DNA of 7,875 bases, taken from assembly GCF_046536515.1 (NCBI RefSeq), contig NZ_JAWDMQ010000058.1, forward strand, positions 1-7,875. Reading direction: 5' to 3'. The stretch's first letter is position 1. Each line of letters starts with the position of its first letter. Below are positions 1 through 6,516 of the stretch, piece after piece. Below the pieces are notes generated by a model. It searched no databases. It saw only the letters and a program-made list of their open reading frames with translations, and was not told where the DNA came from. The position numbers and the translations under genes are program-made. This DNA comes from Caldisphaera sp046536515. Lineage in GTDB: Archaea > Thermoproteota > Thermoprotei_A > Sulfolobales > Acidilobaceae.

Positions 1-33
1 ATTGATGAAAAAATTGATGAAAAAATTGATGAA
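1..33 (+). repeat. Short tandem repeat, 12-bp unit, 2.75 copies, inside the partial CDS
   Basis: The unit ATTGATGAAAAA occurs at 1-12 and 13-24, followed by ATTGATGAA at 25-33. Because the unit is a multiple of three, it encodes the in-frame repeat IDEK. More copies may lie upstream of the window edge. Confidence 0.75.
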
Positions 34-117
34 ATAGTTAATGAATTGGAAAAAGATGTAATAAATATATCTGGCAACATACCCAAAATACCTGGAGACT
101 TAAGTTATTTAATATAA
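1..117 (+). CDS. C-terminal 38 residues of an unrecognised, coiled-coil-like protein (5' truncated by the window edge)
   Basis: An open frame runs from the first base to a TAA at 115-117. The visible tail starts with the repeated tetrapeptide IDEK (IDEKIDEKIDEIVNELEKDV), which has isoleucine, valine or leucine spaced 3-4 apart between charged residues, as expected of an amphipathic helix or coiled coil. It ends in a short proline/glycine-containing segment and the residues SYLI. The codon use (ATA, GAA, AAA) matches the rest of the window. Nothing identifies a family, and the N-terminus lies outside the window. The gene converges on the pilin gene with about 47 bp between the stops, so it is not in an operon with anything visible here. 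It could be the tail of almost any helical protein, so no function is proposed. Confidence 0.6.
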   Translation: MDEKIDEKIDEIVNELEKDVINISGNIPKIPGDLSYLI

Positions 118-144
118 AAAAATTAATATAAAAATAAGATTTTT
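116..144. terminator. Convergent U-tract terminators between the partial CDS and the pilin gene
   Basis: The 47-bp gap between the two stop codons contains a run of five T at 140-144 on the plus strand. On the minus strand it contains runs of seven T (116-122) and five T (130-134), just beyond the pilin stop. Archaeal transcription commonly ends at such oligo-U tracts without a strong hairpin. The A-run units TTAATATAAAAA also form a short direct repeat here. The assignment rests on composition and position only. Confidence 0.45.
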
Positions 145-164
145 AATTTAAATTCAATTTAAGT

Positions 165-674
165 TTAAGGCCACGTTGTTTGATAAGTTGTTTGAACTCC
201 ATTTGTTGTTGTTACTTCAACTATAATTGGAGTTCCTGCTGATGGTACTTTTGATGTGTTCATATAGACTACTGGTTTTATTGTGTTAGGCAGTATAGTA
301 ATAGGAGATTGGGATGTTCCATTATCACTGGTATATAATTTAGATCCTCCAAATATTATTGCACCATTACTACCATTAATAACATATAAGGCATTTATAT
401 ATACATTACTACTACCAGAGTTAAGTACATAAGCAGTCACATTCCATACTGGTGTATTTTTTATTGATGTAGAATTAATAACTACTGCATCTATGCTAAT
501 TCTCTCAGTTAAAGCAGGGTTTGATGAATGTACTGAACCAACTAATCCACTAAGCCACAAATAAATTAATACTGCAGCTGCTATTGCAATTAATATAAGC
601 ATAACTACTGCAACTATATCTGATATTGCCTTCTTATCTTTTCTTATGCTATAACCTTTAATCGTATATTTCAT
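165..674 (-). CDS. Archaeal type IV pilin / archaellin-superfamily structural subunit
   Basis: This is a 169-residue secreted protein with a class III (prepilin) signal. It has a short basic leader, a likely PibD-type cleavage site K15-A16|I17-S18-D19, and then an uninterrupted hydrophobic stretch at about residues 20-45. That stretch would form the helical core of a pilus after processing. The rest (about 47-169) is rich in Ser, Thr, Asn and beta-branched residues with no Cys, which suits an extracellular beta-sheet head domain. It holds five N-glycosylation sequons (N67, N78, N100, N118, N139). The ATG is supported by a Shine-Dalgarno GAGGTGG 9 nt upstream. The gene stands alone, with no prepilin peptidase, assembly ATPase or membrane-platform gene visible, so assembly machinery must be supplied from elsewhere. 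The signal fits adhesive pilins better than archaellins, but the exact pilus type cannot be read from this window. Confidence 0.85.
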   Translation of the reverse strand: MKYTIKGYSIRKDKKAISDIVAVVMLILIAIAAAVLIYLWLSGLVGSVHSSNPALTERISIDAVVINSTSIKNTPVWNVTAYVLNSGSSNVYINALYVINGSNGAIIFGGSKLYTSDNGTSQSPITILPNTIKPVVYMNTSKVPSAGTPIIVEVTTTNGVQTTYQTTWP

Positions 675-683
675 AATATACTA

Positions 684-739
684 CCACCTCTTTTATCCTC
701 TGTTAATTTATTTTTTTAAAAAAAATATTTAAACCTTTC
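684..739 (-). promoter_or_regulatory. Pilin promoter and ribosome-binding site (BRE, TATA box, SD)
   Basis: Read on the minus strand, a purine-rich BRE (GAAAGG, 739-734) is followed directly by a TATA box TTTAAATA (733-726). This predicts a transcription start near 703 and a leader of about 30 nt. The leader carries the Shine-Dalgarno GAGGTGG (690-684) ahead of the ATG at 674. The elements are in canonical archaeal order and spacing. Confidence 0.65.
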
Positions 740-1160
740 TACGCAGTAATACAAAAGATCTTGGGGTAAATTTTAATTAATTTGCGCTTTAGAAACCCTA
801 TTATCAATAGAAAAAAGCAATATTATACAAACATGGCTTACATAAGTTAATATTTTAATTAGAAGCATATTAATTATTCATCCTTATAAATTACTTAAAC
901 AAAAAGGATTCCTTGTTTCTCAAAGTAATCTCTTAACTTACAGCGAGTTTATATCAACAAAACATTTTATTATACCTTTATAGGAAAGGTTTGAAGGGTT
1001 TACTTTACAGATTTGTTCTCTAAATCCCAAGGATCAGTTAATCTAAAATCCTTTTTTAAAGATCTTATATAAAATGCTATAAGCTATTCATAAAAATAAT
1101 GCCATTTTATTTACGATAAGGTTAAAGTGAAACTAACACGCCCTTACTGTAGGGTCTACG
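740..1160. other. AT-rich intergenic region with no supported gene
   Basis: This gap of about 420 bp between the divergent pilin and valS genes has no convincing ORF on either strand and no recognisable tRNA. Structure visible: a perfect short palindrome AAGGA-T-TCCTT near 907-917, and an inverted repeat AAGGAT (1029-1034) / ATCCTT (1048-1053) running into six T (1052-1057) that resembles a terminator. A strong TATA-like TTATATAAAA lies just after it. The length is unusual for this otherwise compact window, so an unrecognised small RNA or a decayed gene is possible but not supported. Confidence 0.5.
1064..1075 (+). promoter_or_regulatory. Probable TATA box for valS-lpd transcription
   Basis: CTTATATAAAAT is the best TATA-like element upstream of valS, preceded by a purine-rich AAAGA. 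It predicts a start near 1096 and therefore a leader of about 70 nt. Weaker AT-rich alternatives at 1089-1098 and 1104-1112 would shorten the leader. The leader holds a small inverted repeat, CCCT (1141-1144) / AGGG (1151-1154), just ahead of the ribosome-binding site. Confidence 0.4.
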
Positions 1161-1169
1161 GTGGAGAAA

Positions 1170-3611
1170 ATGGAAGAGATTAAGCCTAAGATCAATGAAA
1201 CAAAATGGGATCCTTCTTTAGAACTATCAATATTGGATGAGTGGGAAAAGCAAAAAAACAAAAAAATAGAAGAAAACGTATCAGACAAAATATTAGTTAT
1301 AGATACTCCTCCTCCATACGCTAGCGGTAAATGGCATGTTGGAGGTGCAGCCCATTACTCTCAAATAGACATGGTTTCAAGGTATTTTAGGCTTAAAAAA
1401 TTCCAAGTTATTTCACCATTTTATGCAGATAGAAACGGTTTACCTGTTGAAGTCCAAGTAGAAAAAATTTATAATATAAGAGCAGGAGACATGGCATCTA
1501 CCCCAGATGGGAGAAAAAAATTTTTAGATTTATGTAAAATTTATTTAGATAATGCAGAAAAAGACATAGTTAATGTTTGGAAAAGGCTTGGGTGCAACTT
1601 CGATTACTGGAAAGAAGGAACAGACAGTGAAAAATATAGAAAAATGACTCAAAAGACCTTTATAGAATTGTATGAAAAAGGTTTGATATACGAAGACGAA
1701 AGGCCAGTAAGGTGGTGCCCTAGATGTGGAACAACGCTTGCTGAAGCTGAAATAGAATATGAAGAAGAGGAAGGCTACCTTTATTACATAAACTTCAAAA
1801 TAAGTGGAGAGGAAGGAAAATACGTTACTGTCGCAACTACCAGACCTGAGCTTTTAGCTTCTTGCGCAGCTTTAATCTATAATCCAAAAGATGAAAGGTA
1901 TAAATGGTTAAAAGGTAAAAAAGCCATATCCCCATTATACAATATTGAAATGGAAATAATTGAGCACCCAAGCGTTGATATGGATTTTGGAACTGGAATA
2001 ATGATGGTTTGTTCTTACGGTGATGAAAATGATATAAGGCTTTTCAAAGAGCTTAACTTAAAGCCAAAGGTATTAATAAGCCCCATAGGTACTATGTTAG
2101 AAGGCTCAGCTTTCTTATCAGGTTTAACTGTTATTGATGCAAGGAAGAAGATAGCAGAAGAACTTGAAAAGAAAAATGCTTTAGTTAAAAAGGAAAAAAT
2201 TAAACACACAATACCTGTTTGTTGGAGGTGTAAAACGCCTCTGCAAATAATAAATAGAAGGGAATTCTTCTTAAAGCAACTGCCATTTAAAGAAGAACTT
2301 AAAGAAGTTGTAAATAAAATCGATATAAGGCCAGAAATGCACAAGAAAAAGCTCTTTGATTGGATAGATAGCATCTCAATGGATTGGCCCATATCAAGGG
2401 ATAGATATTATGGCACAGAAATACCTGTATGGCGTTGTAAAAATTGCAATTCAATTTTAATACCAAAGCCGGGTAAATATTATAGGCCTTGGATTGATGA
2501 AGTTCCATTTGATAAATGCCCTGTTTGCAATGCACCTAAAGAAAAAATTGTTGGGGAAAAGAGGGTATTTGATACATGGTTTGACTCAAGCATATCAGTA
2601 TTATATGTAACTAAATGGAATGAAAACAAAGAATTTTTTGAGAAAGCGATAGAAAACACTTTAAGGCCTCAAGGAGAGGATATAATAAGGTCTTGGCTAT
2701 ATTATTCGTTATTAAGGGTTTACCAATTAACTAAGAGACCTGCTTTCAAATTCATAAGGATAACAGGTATGGGTTTAGATCCAAAAGGAAGGCCCATGCA
2801 TAAGTCTTTAGGCAATGTTATAGATCCAGACCCTATAATAAACAAATATGGTGCTGATGCTTTCAGATATTGGGCTGCAATATCTGCAAGGCTTGGTTAC
2901 GATTATAGGTTTGACGAGAAAAAAATTATAACTGGAAGGAATTTTGCAACAAAAATATGGAACCTATCTAGGTTTATTTCTTCATTTCCATACGAAGATT
3001 CAAGCTATACAGAAACTGAAAAGGCCTTCTTGGCTTTAACACAAGATTATATGGAAAGGGTTGATAATGGTTACCAATCATTGGACATGTTTGAACCTAT
3101 TAGCTTATTATATGAGCTTGTTTGGGAAATATTTGCATCTAATTATGTTGAATTAGTCAAGAACAGGGCTTACAATAGAGAAAAGGAATTTAATGAAGAA
3201 GAGCAGAAATCATCTTGGAAAGGTTTACACGAGATTTTTAAATCATCATTAATTATGTTATCACCCATAATGCCATTCGTTACGTATTATTCTTATAAAA
3301 TGCTTTATAATAAAGATATAAGGGAAGAAGAATTTCCAAAACCTATTTTTAATAAAGAAGAAAAAGAGAAGTTAATGAAAAAGGCTTTAGATATAATAGA
3401 AATAAACAGGGAAGTTTGGACCTATAAGAAATTACATAACATAAACCTTAACAAACCTATTGAAGGTAAATTAATTGTTATTGATGAAAGCCTATCAAAT
3501 TTCATAAAGGACTTGAAGGCATTGCATAAAACAGAATTTATTATAAGTAAAAAGCCTGAAGGAGAAAAAATAGGAGAAAAGCTTTATTTGCTTACATCTT
3601 CCCAAGTATAG
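1170..3611 (+). CDS. valS: Valyl-tRNA synthetase (class Ia, archaeal type)
   Basis: This cytoplasmic enzyme charges tRNA-Val with valine and clears mischarged threonine. From ATG 1170 it has 813 residues. The class I signature is PPPYASGKWHVGG (H56-G59), followed by the DRNGLPVEV segment. The CP1 editing domain carries TTRPE (223-227) and DFGTGIMMVCSYGD (from 272). Four Cys pairs suggest zinc ribbons: C183/C186, C351/C354, C423/C426 and C450/C453. FDTWFDSS precedes the KMSKS-equivalent PMHKSLGN (from 542), and a helical anticodon-binding domain follows. The long C-terminal coiled coil of bacterial enzymes is absent. The four zinc pairs and the DFGTG region point to ValRS over IleRS or LeuRS. 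An in-frame GTG at 1161 is possible, but GGTG at 1160-1163 makes a good ribosome-binding site for ATG 1170 with the same 6-nt spacing as the next gene. That gene starts 20 bp downstream and is probably co-transcribed. Confidence 0.93.
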   Translation: MEEIKPKINETKWDPSLELSILDEWEKQKNKKIEENVSDKILVIDTPPPYASGKWHVGGAAHYSQIDMVSRYFRLKKFQVISPFYADRNGLPVEVQVEKIYNIRAGDMASTPDGRKKFLDLCKIYLDNAEKDIVNVWKRLGCNFDYWKEGTDSEKYRKMTQKTFIELYEKGLIYEDERPVRWCPRCGTTLAEAEIEYEEEEGYLYYINFKISGEEGKYVTVATTRPELLASCAALIYNPKDERYKWLKGKKAISPLYNIEMEIIEHPSVDMDFGTGIMMVCSYGDENDIRLFKELNLKPKVLISPIGTMLEGSAFLSGLTVIDARKKIAEELEKKNALVKKEKIKHTIPVCWRCKTPLQIINRREFFLKQLPFKEELKEVVNKIDIRPEMHKKKLFDWIDSISMDWPISRDRYYGTEIPVWRCKNCNSILIPKPGKYYRPWIDEVPFDKCPVCNAPKEKIVGEKRVFDTWFDSSISVLYVTKWNENKEFFEKAIENTLRPQGEDIIRSWLYYSLLRVYQLTKRPAFKFIRITGMGLDPKGRPMHKSLGNVIDPDPIINKYGADAFRYWAAISARLGYDYRFDEKKIITGRNFATKIWNLSRFISSFPYEDSSYTETEKAFLALTQDYMERVDNGYQSLDMFEPISLLYELVWEIFASNYVELVKNRAYNREKEFNEEEQKSSWKGLHEIFKSSLIMLSPIMPFVTYYSYKMLYNKDIREEEFPKPIFNKEEKEKLMKKALDIIEINREVWTYKKLHNINLNKPIEGKLIVIDESLSNFIKDLKALHKTEFIISKKPEGEKIGEKLYLLTSSQV

Positions 3612-3631
3612 AATTTCTTGAGGTGAATTAA

Positions 3632-4942
3632 ATGGAGGTATACGATTTAATAGTTGTTGGAGGAGGCCCAGGGGGTTATCCTGCTGCTATAAGAGCTTCT
3701 CAATTAGGCTTGAGAGTTGCTTTAATAGAGAAGAACAAGCTTGGAGGAGAATGCACTAATTACGGGTGTATTCCTACAAAGGCTTTAATAAAATCGTCTA
3801 ACGAAGGCAAAAGTTTTTCATCTGCTATTGAAGAAGCTATAAATGCCTCTAATAAGGTAAGAGAAGGTATTTCTTACCTTTTAAAAAACAACAATATAGA
3901 TGTGTTCTATTCAGAAGCCAATATTGAAGAAAACAACGATAACTTTATTGAAGAAAACAACGGGTTGGTATCAAAAAAGTTAATAATAGCAACAGGTTCT
4001 GATCCTTCGGATTTACCTAATATAAAAGCTGACGGTCAAATAATACATAACAACAGGACAATACTTAGCTTAAAAGAATTGCCTTCCAGAATATTAATAG
4101 TTGGAGCAGGCTATGTTGGGGTAGAATATGCAAGCGCTTTAGCATCTTTAGGATCTCAAGTAACTCTAATAGAAGTTATGCCTAAAATACTTCCTAATAT
4201 AGATAATGATATATCAAGGCTTGCTGAAAGATCTCTAAGGAATAAAGGAGTTAAGATATTAAAAAACACAACAATAAAAGAAATTAAAGAGAAAAGGGAA
4301 AAATACATCATAGTAAATATAAATAACGAAGACATGGAGTTTGATGCAGTTTTCATATCAGTAGGTAGGAAAACTTCAATACCTAAAATTAAGGTTGAAA
4401 CTGATGAAAAGGGTTTTATAAAAGTTGATAAATATTTGAGAACATCTAACCCAAACATATTCTCTTCTGGAGATATTACCGGTAATCCCATGCTTGCCCA
4501 CAAAGCCTTTGCACAAGGCGTTATAGCTGCAGAAGGTGTTTCTGGGAATCCAAAAGAAATTGATTATAGCATAATACCGAGCGTCGTTTTCTCAAAGCCA
4601 GAAATATTTTCAGTTGGATATACATTAAATCAGGCAAATTCTTTAGGAATCCAAGCCAAAGAGACTAAGCTTCCATTAGGAGGGCTCGCAAGATCTGTTA
4701 TAGAGAAAGAGGAAATAGGCTTAATAAAGATAGTTTATGACTCTTCTAATAGAATAATCGGGGTTCACGCTATATCAACATTTGCCTCTGAGCTGGCCCT
4801 TTCAGCAACTCTTGCAGTTAAATTAAAAGCCACCCTTGAGGATTTATCTTTTAGCATGCCTCCTCATCCAACAATGTCTGAAGCTCTAAAAGAGGTAGCA
4901 GAACTTGCATTAAACAGGCCTATACATTACGTTAAAGTTTAA
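3632..4942 (+). CDS. lpdA: Dihydrolipoamide dehydrogenase-like flavin disulfide oxidoreductase
   Basis: The 436-residue protein has the full class I pyridine nucleotide-disulfide oxidoreductase layout. An N-terminal FAD fold GGGPGGYPAA (10-19) leads to the redox-active disulfide GGECTNYGCIPTKAL, with Cys41 and Cys46. The NAD fold is GAGYVGVE (158-165), with an acidic end of the second strand (LIEVMP) that favours NAD over NADP. FAD contacts follow at SSGDITGNPMLAHKA (D281). The C-terminal dimer domain ends in HPTMSE, the catalytic His412-Glu417 pair. Known members reoxidise dihydrolipoamide in 2-oxoacid dehydrogenase complexes or the glycine cleavage system. The HPTxSE pair favours this over most other family members, but mercuric-reductase-like or CoA-disulfide activity is not excluded. 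SD GAGGTGA (3620-3626) lies 5 nt before the ATG. No E1, E2 or glycine-cleavage gene is visible. It probably shares a transcript with valS. Confidence 0.88.
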   Translation: MEVYDLIVVGGGPGGYPAAIRASQLGLRVALIEKNKLGGECTNYGCIPTKALIKSSNEGKSFSSAIEEAINASNKVREGISYLLKNNNIDVFYSEANIEENNDNFIEENNGLVSKKLIIATGSDPSDLPNIKADGQIIHNNRTILSLKELPSRILIVGAGYVGVEYASALASLGSQVTLIEVMPKILPNIDNDISRLAERSLRNKGVKILKNTTIKEIKEKREKYIIVNINNEDMEFDAVFISVGRKTSIPKIKVETDEKGFIKVDKYLRTSNPNIFSSGDITGNPMLAHKAFAQGVIAAEGVSGNPKEIDYSIIPSVVFSKPEIFSVGYTLNQANSLGIQAKETKLPLGGLARSVIEKEEIGLIKIVYDSSNRIIGVHAISTFASELALSATLAVKLKATLEDLSFSMPPHPTMSEALKEVAELALNRPIHYVKV

Positions 4943-4974
4943 AAAGGGATTTAGTAAAAATTCAATACGTCCCA

Positions 4975-5024
4975 TTTATATAAACCTAATTACAGGTTCT
5001 AACAATAATAAAATTAGTGGAGGT
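4975..5024 (+). promoter_or_regulatory. mdh promoter and start-deciding ribosome-binding site
   Basis: A TATA box TTTATATAAA (4975-4984) in the 90-bp gap after the disulfide oxidoreductase gene predicts a transcript start near 5005. The Shine-Dalgarno GGAGGT occupies 5019-5024. That rules against an in-frame TTG at 5024, which would overlap the ribosome-binding site, and supports the TTG at 5033, 8 nt downstream. Confidence 0.65.
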
Positions 5025-5032
5025 TGAGAGAA

Positions 5033-5959
5033 TTGATTACAGTAGTAGGTGGAGCTGGAAAGGTTGGTGCAACAACCGGTGCATTCCTTTTAATGAGAGA
5101 TGTAGATGATGTTGTGTTAATTGATATCTTAAAGGATAAGCCTCAAGGTGAGGCGTTAGACTTAGGACATATGGCATCAGCTATAGGGTCTAGCAGAAAG
5201 GTTATTGGATCAAACGACTATAAAGACATGGCTGGATCAGATATAGTTATAATTACAGCAGGCTTCCCAAGAAAAGCCGGACAAACGAGAGAGGAACTAT
5301 TAGCAATAAATGCTAAAGTTATGGCTGAAGTATCTGATGCAATTAAAGAATATTCACCTAAAGCCAAGGTCTTAGTTTTAACAAATCCAAGCGATGCAAT
5401 GACTTACGTAGTTTATAAGAGGCTTAAGGCTCCAAGAAATCAAGTTATTGGCTTCAGCGGATTATTAGATGCCCCAAGGTTATCTTATTATGCTTCTCAA
5501 AAATTAGGTATTAGTCCAGCTTCAATTTTACCAATAGTTTTGGGCATGCATGGAGAAAACATGTTCCCTGTCCCAAGACTATCAATGGTTGGAGGAGTTC
5601 CGCTAAGCGAATTAATGACAAAGGATCAAATTGATGAAATAGTAAAGAAGACAGTGGGCGCAGGAGCTGAAGTAATAAAGCTAAGGGGTTACAGCAGCAA
5701 CTGGGCCCCAGCTGCTGGATTAACACTAATGGCAGAAGCAATTAAAAATGACCAGAAGAGAGCAATAATTGCAAGCGTTATATTACAAGGCGAATATGGA
5801 GTTAATGATGTTGTTGCAGAGGTGCCTGTTATATTAGGCAAGAATGGAGTTGAAAAGGTATTAGAAGTCCCACTAAATGATGAAGAACGCCAAGGATTTA
5901 TGAAGAGCATTGATGCAGTTAAAAGCCTGTTAAGCGCTCTACCCCCAGAATATAAATAA
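5033..5959 (+). CDS. mdh: Malate dehydrogenase, NAD-type, LDH-like family
   Basis: This cytoplasmic enzyme interconverts malate and oxaloacetate in the citric acid cycle. From TTG 5033 the protein has 308 residues and begins directly with the Rossmann strand ITVVGGAGKVG (glycine loop 6-12). Asp31 at the end of the second strand (LIDI) indicates NAD preference. Substrate residues are Arg80 in PRKAG, the position that is Arg in malate and Gln in lactate dehydrogenases, then Arg86, Asn118 in LTNPSDA, and Arg149 in LLDAPR. The proton relay is Asp146 with His173 in GMHGENM. All catalytic residues are present, so an active enzyme is expected. An in-frame TTG at 5024 would add three residues but sits on the Shine-Dalgarno sequence, and family members begin where the 5033 start does. 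It has its own promoter, so it is probably not part of the valS transcript. T-rich tracts follow its stop. Confidence 0.93.
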   Translation: MITVVGGAGKVGATTGAFLLMRDVDDVVLIDILKDKPQGEALDLGHMASAIGSSRKVIGSNDYKDMAGSDIVIITAGFPRKAGQTREELLAINAKVMAEVSDAIKEYSPKAKVLVLTNPSDAMTYVVYKRLKAPRNQVIGFSGLLDAPRLSYYASQKLGISPASILPIVLGMHGENMFPVPRLSMVGGVPLSELMTKDQIDEIVKKTVGAGAEVIKLRGYSSNWAPAAGLTLMAEAIKNDQKRAIIASVILQGEYGVNDVVAEVPVILGKNGVEKVLEVPLNDEERQGFMKSIDAVKSLLSALPPEYK

Positions 5960-5965
5960 CTAATA

Positions 5966-5992
5966 TTTTTTATTATTAAGAAACTATTTTTT
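5966..5992 (+). terminator. Probable oligo-T terminator after mdh
   Basis: Two runs of six T, at 5966-5971 and 5987-5992, lie within 35 bp of the mdh stop and ahead of the next promoter. This is the usual archaeal U-tract pattern. No stable hairpin is seen. Confidence 0.4.
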
Positions 5993-5995
5993 ATA

Positions 5996-6016
5996 AGAAA
6001 GAGTTAAAAGCTTTCT
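5996..6016 (+). promoter_or_regulatory. Promoter of the Fur-like gene overlapped by a candidate operator
   Basis: A purine-rich BRE (about 5995-6003) runs into TTAAAAG (6004-6010). This TATA-like box is centred about 27 bp before the ATG at 6034, the geometry of a leaderless archaeal transcript. There is no Shine-Dalgarno before that ATG, which agrees. The same bases form an inverted repeat, AGAAAG (5996-6001), 9-bp spacer, CTTTCT (6011-6016), 21 bp overall. Its size and its position over the promoter suit a Fur-family dimer site, but no such binding is shown. Confidence 0.4.
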
Positions 6017-6033
6017 ATGCATAATACCTATGG

Positions 6034-6474
6034 ATGACCAAAATGAAAGAACAAAATATGGACGACAAAATGAAAGATATATTAGAAAAGCTAAGCGAAA
6101 AAGAACTCAGAATGACACCCCAAAGAATATTAATATCAAAAACCATATTGGCAATGGTTAAAGACCACTCATCTCTAAAGGAAATATACGATGAAACACA
6201 AAAAGTCTTACCTAGAGTAGGTATGTCAACGGTTTATAATACAATAAAGATGCTTGAATCTTTAAAAATAATCGATACATTTGATATAGATGGAAAAATG
6301 AGAATAGACCAAACGTTTTCCCACATAAATATTTATTGCAGAAATGAAGATAGAATTATAGATGTTGATGGTCAAGCAATTGAGGAAATCAAACAAGTCC
6401 TATCTAAATATGGGGTTAATGTTGATGTGAAAAAGATATTAATAGATGGTAAATGCAGCAACTACCAGCAATAA
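6034..6474 (+). CDS. Fur/PerR-family metal- or peroxide-responsive transcription regulator, divergent zinc site
   Basis: The 146-residue protein has the Fur winged helix: LRMTPQR (25-31), then the recognition region STVYNTIKMLESLKII (65-80), then a small C-terminal dimerisation domain. Aligned by eye to Bacillus PerR, four of five regulatory metal ligands appear kept (His45, Asp92, His97, Asp110), and the fifth is Asn99 in place of His. The structural Cys4 zinc site is half lost: Cys102 and Cys141 remain, but their partners are Glu105 and Tyr144. Family members repress iron, zinc, manganese or peroxide-defence genes, and which applies here cannot be told. Start choice: ATG 6034 fits a leaderless transcript, while in-frame ATGs at 6043, 6058 and 6070 are alternatives. 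A 12-bp direct repeat (6039-6050, 6066-6077) duplicates part of the N-terminus. Probably self-regulated if the inverted repeat over its promoter is an operator. Confidence 0.82.
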   Translation: MTKMKEQNMDDKMKDILEKLSEKELRMTPQRILISKTILAMVKDHSSLKEIYDETQKVLPRVGMSTVYNTIKMLESLKIIDTFDIDGKMRIDQTFSHINIYCRNEDRIIDVDGQAIEEIKQVLSKYGVNVDVKKILIDGKCSNYQQ

Positions 6475-6476
6475 AC

Positions 6477-6490
6477 ATATTTAATTTTTA
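6477..6490 (+). promoter_or_regulatory. Probable TATA region for the thioesterase gene
   Basis: ATATTTAATTTTTA begins 3 bp after the Fur-like stop and lies about 27-40 bp before ATG 6517, giving a transcript with little or no leader. The only ribosome-binding candidate is GGGG (6507-6510), a weak match. Confidence 0.35.
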
Positions 6491-6516
6491 TTGCAACTAT
6501 TTCTTTGGGGAAAGTA

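Noticed and set aside
907..917. AAGGATTCCTT palindrome in the pilin-valS gap
   Set aside because: It is perfect but only 5-bp arms around one base, in AT-rich DNA with no promoter at that spot, so not distinguishable from chance.
1007..1027. GGGTTTA / TAAATCCC as an RNA stem
   Set aside because: When written out it contains mismatches after three G-C pairs, so it is not a credible hairpin.
2015..2392. Minus-strand open frame of 125 codons inside valS
   Set aside because: It lies wholly within the well-supported valS gene, has low-complexity Ser/Phe/Leu content typical of antisense frames, and has no promoter.
4156..4503. Minus-strand open frame of 115 codons inside the disulfide oxidoreductase gene
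   Set aside because: It is antisense to NAD- and FAD-binding motifs of a real gene and has no recognisable domain or ribosome-binding site.
5033..5959. Lactate dehydrogenase instead of malate dehydrogenase
   Set aside because: The specificity position is Arg80 (PRKAG), the malate-type residue. Lactate enzymes have Gln there.
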